A stretch of 64,000 nt of DNA, taken from the NCBI GenBank assembly GCA_037349105.1, contig JAYJMM010000103.1, positions 1,178,001-1,242,000 of the forward strand. The letters run 5' to 3'. Source of the stretch: Limnomonas spitsbergensis. Its lineage: Eukaryota > Chlorophyta > Chlorophyceae > Chlamydomonadales. Of this stretch, positions 48,494 to 57,500 are shown in pieces. Numbering within the stretch: position 1 is the stretch's first letter; each line of letters opens with the position of its first letter. The notes below the pieces were generated by a model, which saw only the letters and a list, made by a program, of their open reading frames with translations, was not told where the DNA came from and did no database searches. Both the position numbers and the translations under genes were made by a program.

Positions 48494-51400
48494 AAAAAAA
48501 GCAGCAGAAGCAGCAGTAGCAGCAGCAGCAACAGCAGCAGTAGCAGTAGCAGCAGCAGAAGCAACAGCAGTAGAAACAGCAACAGTAGCAGTAGCAGCAG
48601 CAGCAGGCCCGCAGGCGCCCCTCACGCCACCGCTGCCGCCGCCAGCGCCTCCCCGTGACCTCCGTCTGTCCACGACTGCGTGTCCAGGCTCCTCCTCGGC
48701 AAAGCAGGACAAGTCCCTGATCCCTCCGGCGCCTCCGCCGGCCGACTGGTCCCCCCACTCGATTCTCTCGGACCTCTGCAACATCGCGCCCCCTCTGCCC
48801 GGCGGGCCTGCTGTTCATCCGCCTCCGTTCGCCATCAGCGACACCCTGTGGTTGCCTCCTGGGCCTTCGTGCACCGAGGACGGCTCTGCCCAGGCCCCGC
48901 TGCCTGCAAAGGCTGGGCAGGTGCGGCCAGGGGCCTCCTGTGCTCTGGCCAGCTCCTCTGCCCAGGATGAGGATCCTGGAACTTCGATATCGACTGCAGG
49001 TCCCGCGGCAGACCCTGCCCCCGCGGCAGACCCTGCCCCCACGGCAGACCCTGCCCCCGCGGCAGACCCTGCCCCCGCGGCAGACCCTGCCCCCGCGGTA
49101 GACCCTGGCTTGGCCGGTGATGTCGTCCTTAAGGCAACAGATTGGGATGCCGTCAGAAGGGGTGAGCTGAAACGTAACTCTGAACCCTTTATCCTTTACA
49201 CTGAGCACAATACTGAGCTTGAAACACTCAACCCTGATCCTTAAATCCTTAGCCTGGACCCTCAACCCTGAACCCATAATGCCAAACTCGTCCTGTTCTC
49301 CCTCTTTCTGGTTTCTCACTTTCCCCTCCTTCCTTCTGCCCCTGTTTATTTTGTCAGTTTTCTCCCCTCCCTCTTTCTGGTGTATCTTTTCCTGACCGTT
49401 TTCTGTCTTCTGTCTCTTTGCTTTCCCTCTGTCTATTGTCCTTCTTTCCATTTCTGTCAGTTTTCTGTTTTCACTCTTCTGCTGTCCCTCTTTCAGACCA
49501 CCTTTGTGGGATGGCTCAGTTGTTGTCACAAAGTTGACGCGACCATTCTTGCAGAAGGGCCAGGCAGAGCGAATGGACCGGCTCAGGATATGTCCAGTGT
49601 GACTGTCCACCTTTGACAGGCCGCTGGGGGCCTCCACTGTTACTATGCGGACCAAACCCGCACCAGCCTAAGGCTGGTGTCCAGGGATTCTTAGTGACAT
49701 GCGGAAATTATGTCGGTTACCAGAAGCAGGGTGTTCTGAGTAAGAGATTGGTGAAGCGCTTGCCGCAGGCTCTGAAATTTTCCCAATCCTAATTATTTTG
49801 GTCGTTTTTTGTTACTGCGCTGCTGACCCTCGGCTTTGCCGAATTAATTGTCTGGTTACCACTTTGGTTAAGACTTGCATCGCAACCAGTGACACCTAAA
49901 ACAATACCTGCTGGTAGCCCAAGCAGCAGGCTCTGCTGCACCAGACCTCCTCAGCCACAGGCTCTGATGTAGCTGAAATGCAGCTGAAATGTAGCTGAAA
50001 TATAGCTGAAACACCCTGCAACTGACTGCAACAGAATGCAACACCCTGCAACAGACTGTAACAGACTGCCCCCCCCACACACACCCGCCGCCGGCCGTGC
50101 TGATTTTGTTGCCTTTCCCCTGTGCAGGTCTGCTACAACTTGCCCCTCTGGCACTGACTGCAACCGCTTTGAGGGTCACTTTCCCAGAACTTGCCACGGA
50201 CAAACCTGCCTGTCCGTTGCCGTCCAAGGTGCGTTCCTTCAGACTGAGCCCTGCAGCCTGCCCTTCCCCTCCCTTATCCTGCTTCCCTGCCCCCCCCCCC
50301 CCCCACACACACACACACGCCCTGCCAAGGACACACTTGCCTTTTCGTTGCCGCCCAAGGTGGTTGCCTTCAGAGAAGGTCAAATAGCCTGGCCTGGCCG
50401 CCTTACTGCCCCACATACACAGCCTGCAGGCCTTACATGTCACTTGCATGCCTATAATGCATGGCTTGAAGATAGCTTTTACATAACTAAGTATTGATAA
50501 TTATACAAACATCATGAGTTCACCTCTTCTCTTGCCTCACGGGTTGCCATGTAATTCATACCAGCGTTTCCCTGGTTCATACCAGCGTTTCCCTGGTTCA
50601 TACCATCGTATCCCTGGTTCATACCATCATGATAGCCCTGCTCATACCAGCATATCCCTGGTTCATACCAGCATATCCCTGGTTCATACCATCATATCCC
50701 TGGTTCATACCATCATGATATCCCTGGTTCATACCATCATGATATCCCTGGTTCATACCATCATGATATCCCTGGTTCATACCATCATGATATCCCTGGT
50801 TCATACCATCATGATATCCCTGGTTCATACCATCATGATATCCCTGGTTCATACCAGCGTATCCCTGGTTCATACCATCATGATATCCCTGGTTCATACC
50901 ATCATGATATCCCTGGTTCATACCATCATGATATCCCTGGTTCATACCATCATGATATCCCTGGTTCATACCAGCATATCCCTGGTTCATACCATCATGG
51001 TATCCCTGGTTCATACCATCATGATATCCCTGGTTCATACCAGCATATCCCTGGTTCATACCAGCGTATCCCTGGTTCATACCATCATGATATCCCTGGT
51101 TCATACCAGCGTATCCCTGGTTCATACCATCATGATATCCCTGGTTCATACCATCATGATATCCCTGGTTCATACCAGCGTATCCCTGGTTCATACCATC
51201 ATGATATCCCTGGTTCATACCAGCGTATCCCTGGTTCATACCATCATGATATCCCTGGTTCATACCAGCATATCCCTGGTTCATACCAGCGTATCCCAGG
51301 TTCGTACCATCATGATATCTCTGGTTCATACCAGCGTATCCCTGGTTCATACCAGCATATCCCTGGTTCATAGCAGCGCATCCCTGGTTCATACCATCAT

Positions 51401-53454
51401 GATATCCCTGGTTCATACCATCATGATATCCCTGGTTCATACCATCATGATATCCCTGGTTCATACCAGCATGATATCCCTGGTTCATACCATCGTATCC
51501 CTGGTTCATACCATCATGATATCCCTGGTTCATACCATCATGATATCCCTGGTTCATACCAGCATGATATCCCTGGTTCATACCAGCGTATCCCTGGTTC
51601 ATACCATGATATCCCTGGTTCATACCATCATGATATCCCTGGTTCATACCAGCATGATATCCCTGGTTCATACCATCATGATATCCCTGGTTCATACCAG
51701 CATGATATCCCTGGTTCATACCATCGTATCCCTGGTTCATACCATCATGATATCCCTGGTTCATACCATCATGATATCCCTGGTTCATACCATCATGATA
51801 TCCCTGGTTCATACCAGCATGATATCCCTGGTTCATACCAGCGTATCCCTGGTTCATACCATGATATCCCTGGTTCATACCATCATGATATCCCTGGTTC
51901 ATACCAGCGTATCCCTGGTTCATATTAGCGTATCACTGGTTCATACCATCATGATATCCCTGGTTCATATCAGCGTATCCCTGGTTCATACCAGCGTATC
52001 CCTGGTTCATACCATCATGATATCCCTGGTTCATACCAGCGTATCCCTGGTTCATACCATCATGATATCCTTGGTTCCTACCAGCATATCCCTGGTTCAT
52101 ACCAGCGTATCCCTGGTTCATACCATCATGATATCCCTGGTTCATACCAGCATATCCCTGGTTCATACCAGCGTATCCCAGGTTCGTACCATCATGATAT
52201 CTCTGGTTCATACCAGCGTATCCCTGGTTCATACCAGCATATCCCTGGTTCATACCAGCGCATCCCTGGTTCATACCATCATGATATCCCTGGTTCATAC
52301 CATCATGATATCCCTGGTTCATACCATCATGATATCCCTGGTTCATACCAGCGTATCCCTGGTTCATACCATCATGATATCCCTGGTTCATACCATCATG
52401 ATATCCCTGGTTCATACCAGCGTATCCCTGGTTCATACCAGCGTATCCCTGGTTTACACCATGATGGTATCCCTGGTTCATACCAGCATATCCCTGGTTC
52501 ATACCATCATGATATCCCTGGTTCATACCATCATGATATCCCTGGTTCATACCATCATGATATCCCTGGTTCATACCATCATGATATCCCTGGTTCATAC
52601 CATCATGATATCCCTGGTTCATACCATCATGATATCCCTGGTTCATACCATCATGATATCCCTGGTTCATACCAGCATATCCCTGGTTCATACCATCATG
52701 ATATCCCTAATTCATACCATCATGATATCCCTGGTTCATACCATCATGATATCCCTGGTTCATACCAGCGTATCCCTGTTTTACACCATGATGGTATCCC
52801 TGGTTCATACCAGTGTTTCCTGGTTCATACCAGCGTATACACCTAATGCTCATCAGATCATCGAAATCCACTCTCTTTCCGCGCATATCTTCCCCGTTAT
52901 TTCATTATTCGTTCAATGATGCCCCCGAAAATCACAGCATGCAACATTTTTCCTCATCAGCTCATAATAAGCGGTCCTCCCTTCCTTTCATTCTGGACCC
53001 AATCATAACATTATTTGTACGAGCATTTCCTCAATATTCACATCGTGTAAATTTCCCTCACCAGATCATGACAAGCTGTCCCCCCTTCCTTTCAAAACAT
53101 GCTGCCCTCCCTTCCTTTCATTCCAAATCTGTCATATCATTCCTCGTGCGATCACCTCCCCAATGACCACGTCATGTACCCACACCCGATGACTTCAAAA
53201 CATGCTGAACTCCTCTACATTTCAATATGAGCCCTGCACCTGGCCCCCGATGACGCTTGCAGGGCACCGGTAATCTGGGCCAGCTGTCCTGTCCAGATCC
53301 CAGCATTTCCTCCCTCCGAGAAGCCATGGCAGCGGATAGCATCAAGAAGTTTTCCTCCATCCCAGCCAGGCCCTCGTCATCAAAATACGAACTCTGCAGC
53401 TTAGGCCTTTCGCCGAAAGAGATGGCTGCAATTTGTGAGAAGCCTGAGGCATAA
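37200..53454 (+). CDS. CRAL-TRIO (Sec14-like) lipid-binding protein with long low-complexity tail, 9 exons
   Basis: Exons: 37200-37247 (tentative first), 40857-40921, 41597-41681, 43014-43114, 45376-45477, 46538-46775, 47766-49161, 50128-50228, 53263-53454 (TAA). Phases are 0, 2, 0, 2, 2, 0, 1, 0, consistent throughout, giving about 775 residues. The lipid-pocket domain is read in order as VPPGARDIDARDIIYMQP, VPLQMIQALTYLVDILASNP, LGVTVVCDMNGWSGLSDSG, FPVHIHKFVLFDSPDAIKGL then SASLASKLTFVTR. This is the usual CRAL-TRIO order: ligand-lid strand, GVTVV.D strand, P..I..F.L.D.P, and K..FV. Sec14-type proteins exchange or present lipids at membranes. Exon 47766-49161 adds about 460 residues of Ala/Pro/Ser-rich sequence with a poly-Ala block and (A/T)DPAPA repeats. 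The 5' end is uncertain: FLRNGILQ fits just before VPPGARD, but an earlier exon is likely, and 40857 is the first exon I am sure of. Introns of up to 3.6 kb hold decayed exon copies. Confidence 0.75.
37549..37800. repeat. TACCAAGGTAGCAC repeats
   Basis: Units of TACTACCAAGGTAGCACGAT, at about six positions, some as 95-bp blocks (GTTGGCACAATACGGCACAT plus GCCTAGCCGGAT). The same motif reappears at 39748-39870, on the other side of the CT-rich array. Confidence 0.75.
38175..39640. repeat. 14-bp pyrimidine minisatellite (CACCCTTCCTCCCT)n
   Basis: About 100 nearly uniform units over 1.46 kb, strictly pyrimidine plus A on this strand. It lies within the first long intron of the CRAL-TRIO model, or upstream of it if exon 37200-37247 is wrong. 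It is a polypurine/polypyrimidine tract able to form unusual DNA structure. Confidence 0.9.
40535..40850. repeat. About 80-bp repeat before CRAL-TRIO exon 40857
   Basis: Four units of GCGAGCGACCCGCATCACCA plus CATCCAATATCTTGAT and TTTGAGCTGATCGCATTTTT. The last unit runs into the pyrimidine tract and TCACAG acceptor of exon 40857. Confidence 0.75.
40930..41190. repeat. TTGGTGGGC minisatellite in CRAL-TRIO intron
   Basis: Imperfect repeats of ATTGGTGGGCTTATTGGTGG type, with units of about 15-30 bp. Open frames across it are artefacts. Confidence 0.75.
41428..41481 (+). repeat. Decayed copy of CRAL-TRIO exon 41597-41681
   Basis: AG|TGGGATTCCGCCCCTCCAAG then TGATCCAAGGGCTGATGTACC matches AG|TGTGATCGTGCCCCTCCAAA, TGATCCAAGCGCTGACTTACC. 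The copy keeps the phase and reads PPLQVIQGLMYLL but then lacks a good donor. The flank GTTCATACCTTGTGTC is shared too, so the duplication spans the acceptor. Confidence 0.8.
42100..42260 (+). repeat. Two decayed copies of CRAL-TRIO exon 43014-43114
   Basis: About 42100-42158 reads GGTMVAFDMSAWSN after a CAG and ends in a TAA; about 42218-42262 (ACGGCGTAACGTTTCTGTGA) aligns with GGCGTCACGGTGGTTTGTGA of the real exon. Both carry the GVTVV.D.NGWS code in decayed form. The first is less clear-cut and could be an older alternative exon. Confidence 0.55.
43340..43720. repeat. 33-bp minisatellite in CRAL-TRIO intron
   Basis: About eleven units of GCTATCATGAATCAAATGTG followed by AAGCGCTGCTTGT. The unit is divisible by three, so it makes false Ser/His/Cys-rich frames on both strands. 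Confidence 0.85.
43845..45160 (+). repeat. About six decayed copies of CRAL-TRIO exon 45376-45477 in the upstream intron
   Basis: The exon start CGGTCCACATCCACAAGTTC GTGCTTTTCGACTCACCAGA recurs at about 43852 (CCGGTCCACATCCAACAGCT TGCACTAGTGGACCCCACAG), 44380 (partial), 44645, 44777, 44925 and 45119 (CGGTCCACATCCACAAGTTC GTGTTGG). Copies at 44645 and 44777 share CTAGCTT.CGCTGGTGGAC. They are interleaved with a 26-bp array (44095-44300, CCCTTGATAGTGCAAGACCC) and an (AGATCC)n run (44338-44382). Confidence 0.7.
45478..46095 (+). repeat. About 60-bp array carrying the donor of CRAL-TRIO exon 45376-45477
   Basis: The junction GTGACCAG|GTGAATGCAG is followed by about ten units of GTGGCCAG|GTGAATGCAGCTTC plus CAAGGCAAGGGTTTAGGGTT. 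Early units keep CAG|GTGAAT intact and later ones change to GTCAAT or GTAAAT. A row of potential 5' splice sites follows the true one. Confidence 0.85.
46388..46430 (+). repeat. Acceptor copy before CRAL-TRIO exon 46538
   Basis: GTGCTCTGCACCCGCAG|CTC GACGCTAGCTCCCGTGG matches GTGCTCTGTGCCCGCAG|CTC AGCGCTAGGTTCCGTGG at the real exon about 136 bp further on. The copy covers both intronic and exonic sides. Confidence 0.8.
47545..47645. repeat. Dispersed repeat (copies near 9598, 47545 and 60740)
   Basis: All three share CACCTGTCCCATGCATCAAA or close variants and TGTGATGCTCTGCTGGACTG. Copies at 47545 and 9598 also share AAGTGCCTGTACCGGTTTAC. In one frame the common part reads VPCIKCDALLDCKN, a CxxC-type motif, so the source may once have been coding. 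Confidence 0.7.
48458..48612 (+). repeat. CAG/GCA-rich tract coding for poly-Ala in the CRAL-TRIO gene
   Basis: A run of GCA codons with some ACA, GTA and GAA in exon 47766-49161 encodes Ala/Thr/Val. The GCA reading (poly-Ala) is in frame with the exon; the AGC and CAG frames would give Ser or Gln. It is probably length-variable. Confidence 0.8.
49011..49110 (+). repeat. 18-bp coding repeat (ADPAPA) in the CRAL-TRIO gene
   Basis: Six units of CCCGCGGCAGACCCTGCC, in frame, encode PAADPA. It is close to the end of exon 47766-49161. Confidence 0.8.
49595..50010. repeat. Dispersed-repeat pieces in a CRAL-TRIO intron
   Basis: About 49600-49705 (GTCCACCTTTGACAGGCCGC, GCGGACCAAACC, CAGCCTAAGGCTGGTGT) resembles 47100-47285 (GTCCACCTTTGGCAGGCCGC) and 30935-31060. 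49829-49892 matches 22970-23095. 49965-50010 repeats TGTAGCTGAAA. These look like non-autonomous mobile-element remnants. Confidence 0.55.
50322..50385 (+). repeat. Copy of CRAL-TRIO exon 50128-50228 end with donor
   Basis: CTGCCAAGGACACACTTGCC TTTTCGTTGCCGCCCAAG|GTGGTTGCCTTCAGA matches the exon end TTGCCACGGACAAACCTGCC TGTCCGTTGCCGTCCAAG|GTGCGTTCCTTCAGA. It spans the junction and keeps GT. Confidence 0.8.
50555..52845. repeat. 21/24-bp minisatellite, 2.3 kb, last CRAL-TRIO intron
   Basis: About 100 units of ATATCCCTGGTTCATACCAT plus CATG (24 bp) mixed with TATCCCTGGTTCATACCAGC plus G (21 bp). Both lengths divide by three and neither contains stops in the open frames. An 801-codon + frame and 434/252-codon - frames result, but these are pure HTIMISLV- or MNQGYHDG-type repeats. 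It lies between exons 50128-50228 and 53263-53454. Confidence 0.9.
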
Positions 53455-53529
53455 GCATGAAATAAAGCATTAACTAAAACCTTCAATCCCCAAACCCTCT
53501 TGACTTCGGGGCTGGCCAATATCGGCGAT

Positions 53530-53940
53530 ATAATTAACCCTAACCCCTGCGCCCAAAATTATAATGAACCCTGAACCTGATATCGCCGTTATATTTGATT
53601 GACCCTAAACCCTAAATCCATCATCCTTATTGCCCTAAACTCTAGACCTGATATTCACGATATAATTAACCCTTAACCCATAATTATTAGTACCCTTAAC
53701 CCTTAACCCGACATCGGCACAATAATTTACCCTAAACCCTTAACCCATAATTATTACTACCCTTAACCCTAAACCCGACATCGGCACAATAATTTACCCT
53801 AAACCCTTAACCCATAATTATTGCTACCCTTAACACAAAACCCGATACCGGCGATATAATTAACCCTAAACCCATAATTGTCATTGCCCTACACCCTAAA
53901 CCTGATATCGACGATATGATGGACCCTGAACCCGAAAGTA
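53530..53940. repeat. About 65-bp repeat with CCCTAAACCC-type core
   Basis: Six or so units of ACCCTAAACCCGACATCGGC then ACAATAATTTACCCTAAACC and CATAATTATT. Located between the CRAL-TRIO stop codon and the next gene. Confidence 0.75.
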
Positions 53941-54530
53941 GGGGCATGAAGCATATTATACATTTCAACCCTCAACCCTGAAAACCAGAAACCACTGACC
54001 TCACACCTAGCTGATACTGGCAAGGTGCCTCAAGTATGCACCTGATCTTAACTCAGAAAACCCGAACCTACTGACCTCAGACCTAGCTGATACTGGCGAG
54101 GTGCCTCAAGTACACAGTTATACACCAGATCTAAACCTCACACCCTTTGATGTCTCTCGACCTTGGAGCTGGCCGATATCGATGCGAGGTCTGGAGCATC
54201 AATTTAGCATTGAACCTCAACCCTGAACTCCCTTGCCTTAGGAGCTGGGCCGGATTGGCTTTGGGCATTAATATGCTCCTTACCCTGAGCCTCTAAACCC
54301 TGAAACCTCTCGGCCTTGTATCTGGCCGGCCAAAATGCTGGTAGGCTGGTAGGCAGGCCTGTCAAGTGGAACAATGCCCGCTGGACCCCCACAGCTGCCT
54401 AACTCGGAAGAATAGTCTGGTTTACGGTTCAATTTCGTAACCCCAAACCATTTAACTCGTTCACACATTTCCATCCCTCTGTTATGCCTGATAGCACGAC
54501 CCCTATATCTGCCGACCCTGCCCGCGACAG

Positions 54531-57500
54531 GTTTGGACGATGCGACGGCGGAGTGTGAGAAATCGCTGTTCACACTTGGGGCAACTGCTGCCAGCTGTGC
54601 CCCTGGATACGAACAAGTGCGCGACCACCTGTGTGTCGAGGTGGGTCCCAGAGGTATACCAAAGTGGCGCTGCTTACATCTTGAAACATGTGAAACAGGC
54701 GCTCCTTGTATCCTGAGCTGAGCAATGTGACCACCTGTGTGTTGAGGTGGGTCGCAGAGGTAAACCAAAGCACTGCTCTCTTAGCCACCTATGTGTGTTG
54801 GCGCATGTACCCGCAGCAACAGGTATAAAAATGTACAACAGGCACACAATGTAGAAATGTACAGCAGGTACAAACTGTACAACAGGTACACAAATGTAGA
54901 AATGTACAACATGTACAAAAACGTACAACATGTACAAATATGTAGAAAGGTACAACAGGTACATAATGTACCTTTGCTGGTATGTGGAGATGGACTATTT
55001 TGACCACCTGTGTGTGTTGAAGCCAGTACGCGCAGCATCGGGTACAAGAAGGTACAAGAGGTACGAAAAGGTACACAAATGTACAAATTGATGTTGCTGG
55101 TATGTGGAGATGGACTCTTTTGACCACCTGTGTGTGTTGAAGCCAGTACCCGCAGCATCGGGTACAAGAAGGTACAAGAGGTACGAAAAGGTACACAAAT
55201 GTACAAATTGATGTTGCTGGTATGTGGAGATGGACTCTTTTGACCACCTGTGTGTAGAGGTGAGTATCCGCAGCATCGAAGATATACCAAACAGGCACTG
55301 CTTATTAGCTCTCTTCACATCAAAAACATCATATGTGTGGAAGTGAGTACTACCTGCGATATACGAAGGTGTGTTGCTTGTACCTAGAGATGGGATCCAA
55401 AAGGTGCGTTGCCTGTATCTGGAGATGGGATCCCTTGATCACTGGAGGTGGATGTAAGCTGAAACCCTGAACCCTAAACCCCAAACCCTAAAACGAGATA
55501 AACCAAAGGGGTGTTGCACTGTTGCTTGTATCAGATAATGTGTGGTGAGGAATAATGTCCCAATAGACACTCCGGGGGTTCTTTCTCGATTGGCTCCCAT
55601 TGGAAAGGGGGGCCTTGTGAGCTGGGCCCCTGAGACTGCACCAGGGGTAGTATCCTGGGCATGCCCGAGCTGTAGGCCTGAGACCTGGGTACCCACTGGA
55701 GCTCCGGAACCCTATCCTGGTCTGCTGCTAGGGGTTAGGGGTTAGGTTTCAAACCCTAGACCCTCAACCCTGGACCCGGTAACCCTCTCCCACCCCTCCC
55801 TAATGTCTGGCCTAACCCTTAACCCTTAACCTCCCTTCTTCGCTGTTTGGCTGAATCCTGGACCCCATCATCTAACCCACCCTGGTCTACTGTCTGGCTT
55901 AACGCTAAACCCTCAACCCACCTCCTAAGCTGGACCCTGTATAAACCCTTTTATCCTAAACCCACCTACTTAGCATGATGATTGCCGTACATGGTGCAGG
56001 TCCGCCTCCTTTCCACGCATGTTGCCCAGATCTACCGCGACTCCCCTCATGCTGACGGCGAGCCGTGACAGCCCCTTCATGACAATGGGTCTGTTGAAAC
56101 CCAGAGGGGCTTTGAATTATTGTCTTTGCTGCTTGGTGCAGGTCCGCCTCTCCCCCATGCTGCCCAGGGCCTCTGTGACTCCTGTCAGGCTGGAGGCGTG
56201 CTGTGGCAGCCTCTTTATGGCGCCCTGTCTGAGCGGCCTGATGTGCCAATGGGCAGAGGCAAAGACTCGGCTGACGGTGAGTGGTCACACCTCAGTGGCT
56301 TTGGATAGTGGAGGGTGGCATCTTCATTGCATTGAGGGTGGTCTGTTCATGGCATGGAGGTTGGCCTCTTCATGGCATGTGGGGTGGTCACACCCCGGTG
56401 GCTTTGGATAGTGTAAAGTGGCCTCTTCATGGCACTGTGATCGGGAGGCTTCATGTGTCAATGGGCAGAGGCGAAGACTCAGGTGACGGTGAGTGGTCAC
56501 GCCCCGTTGGCTTTGGATGGTGGAGGGTGGCCACTTAATGGTATGGAGGGTGGCCTCTCCATGGCATGTGGAGTGGTCACACCCCGGTGGCTTTGGATAG
56601 TGGAGGGTGGCCTGACTGGCCTCGTCATGGCACCGTGGTCGGGAGGCCTGATTTGTCAATGGGCAGAGGCAAACACATGGCTAACGATGAGTGATCTCGC
56701 CCACCCACTTGTCTTCTATACAGCATGGCAGTCCCTTGTTCTTAGTCACGCACAGTACTCTCCGTCAACCTAGCCGTTGACCCGCCCTTACACCTCAAAC
56801 CCCTGGCCGACAGGTGCCGCGTGGCCTGCCCCGCTCCAGACTATATAACGTTTGAAAACCAACTTCACCCTACACCCAGAGCTCACCGAGCCCTTCATCG
56901 AACCTTACACCCCAGACCCTGGCATGGACAGGTGCCGCACTCCACACTGAAAGATACCGTTCGATCAACCTTACCCTTCCATATTTTCCTACCTGTTGCA
57001 CAGCCCTTAGCCGGGACTGAAACCCCAAACCCTTGCATGGGCAGGTGCCGCGTGGCCTGCCACGCTCCACACTGAGAGACTCCGTTCGAGCAGCTTCACC
57101 CTTTAACTTTCCCACCTGCCGCACAGCCCTTAGCCCAACCTTCCACCCTAAACCCTTGCATGGGCAGGTGCCGCGTGGCCTGCCACGCTCCACTCTCGAG
57201 GACTCTGACGGAGCGCCCTGCGGGATTGTGACAGGGGCTCCAGCTGAGACGTCGGCGGAGAGACAGAGTGAGTCGCAACCAGCATAGAGCACCATGTTGG
57301 CGGTACATCATTATTTATTATTATTTATTTTTCATGGCACATCATTATAATTATTACAGCACATTCTTATTTATTGGTTAAGTGTACCTGATGTAGGCTG
57401 AAAGTGTAGCGGCAGGGTAGCTGAAAGTTTACTTGAAGCGTAGCTGGAGTGCAGCTGAAGTATGGCTGAAAGTGTGCCCGAAGTGTAGGTGACTGAAGTG

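Noticed and set aside
48062..49655. Long minus-strand frames opposite the CRAL-TRIO exon 47766-49161
   Set aside because: Shadow frames caused by the GCA repeat and GC-rich composition. The plus-strand frame joins in phase to flanking exons.
50514..52919. 801-codon open frame on + and 434/252-codon frames on -
   Set aside because: Pure 21/24-bp repeat without protein character, inside an intron bounded by well-supported exons, and open on both strands at once.
54674..55318. Minus-strand Tyr/Cys/Phe/Val-rich frames
   Set aside because: Produced by GTACAACAGGTACA repeats and 120-bp donor-site repeats.
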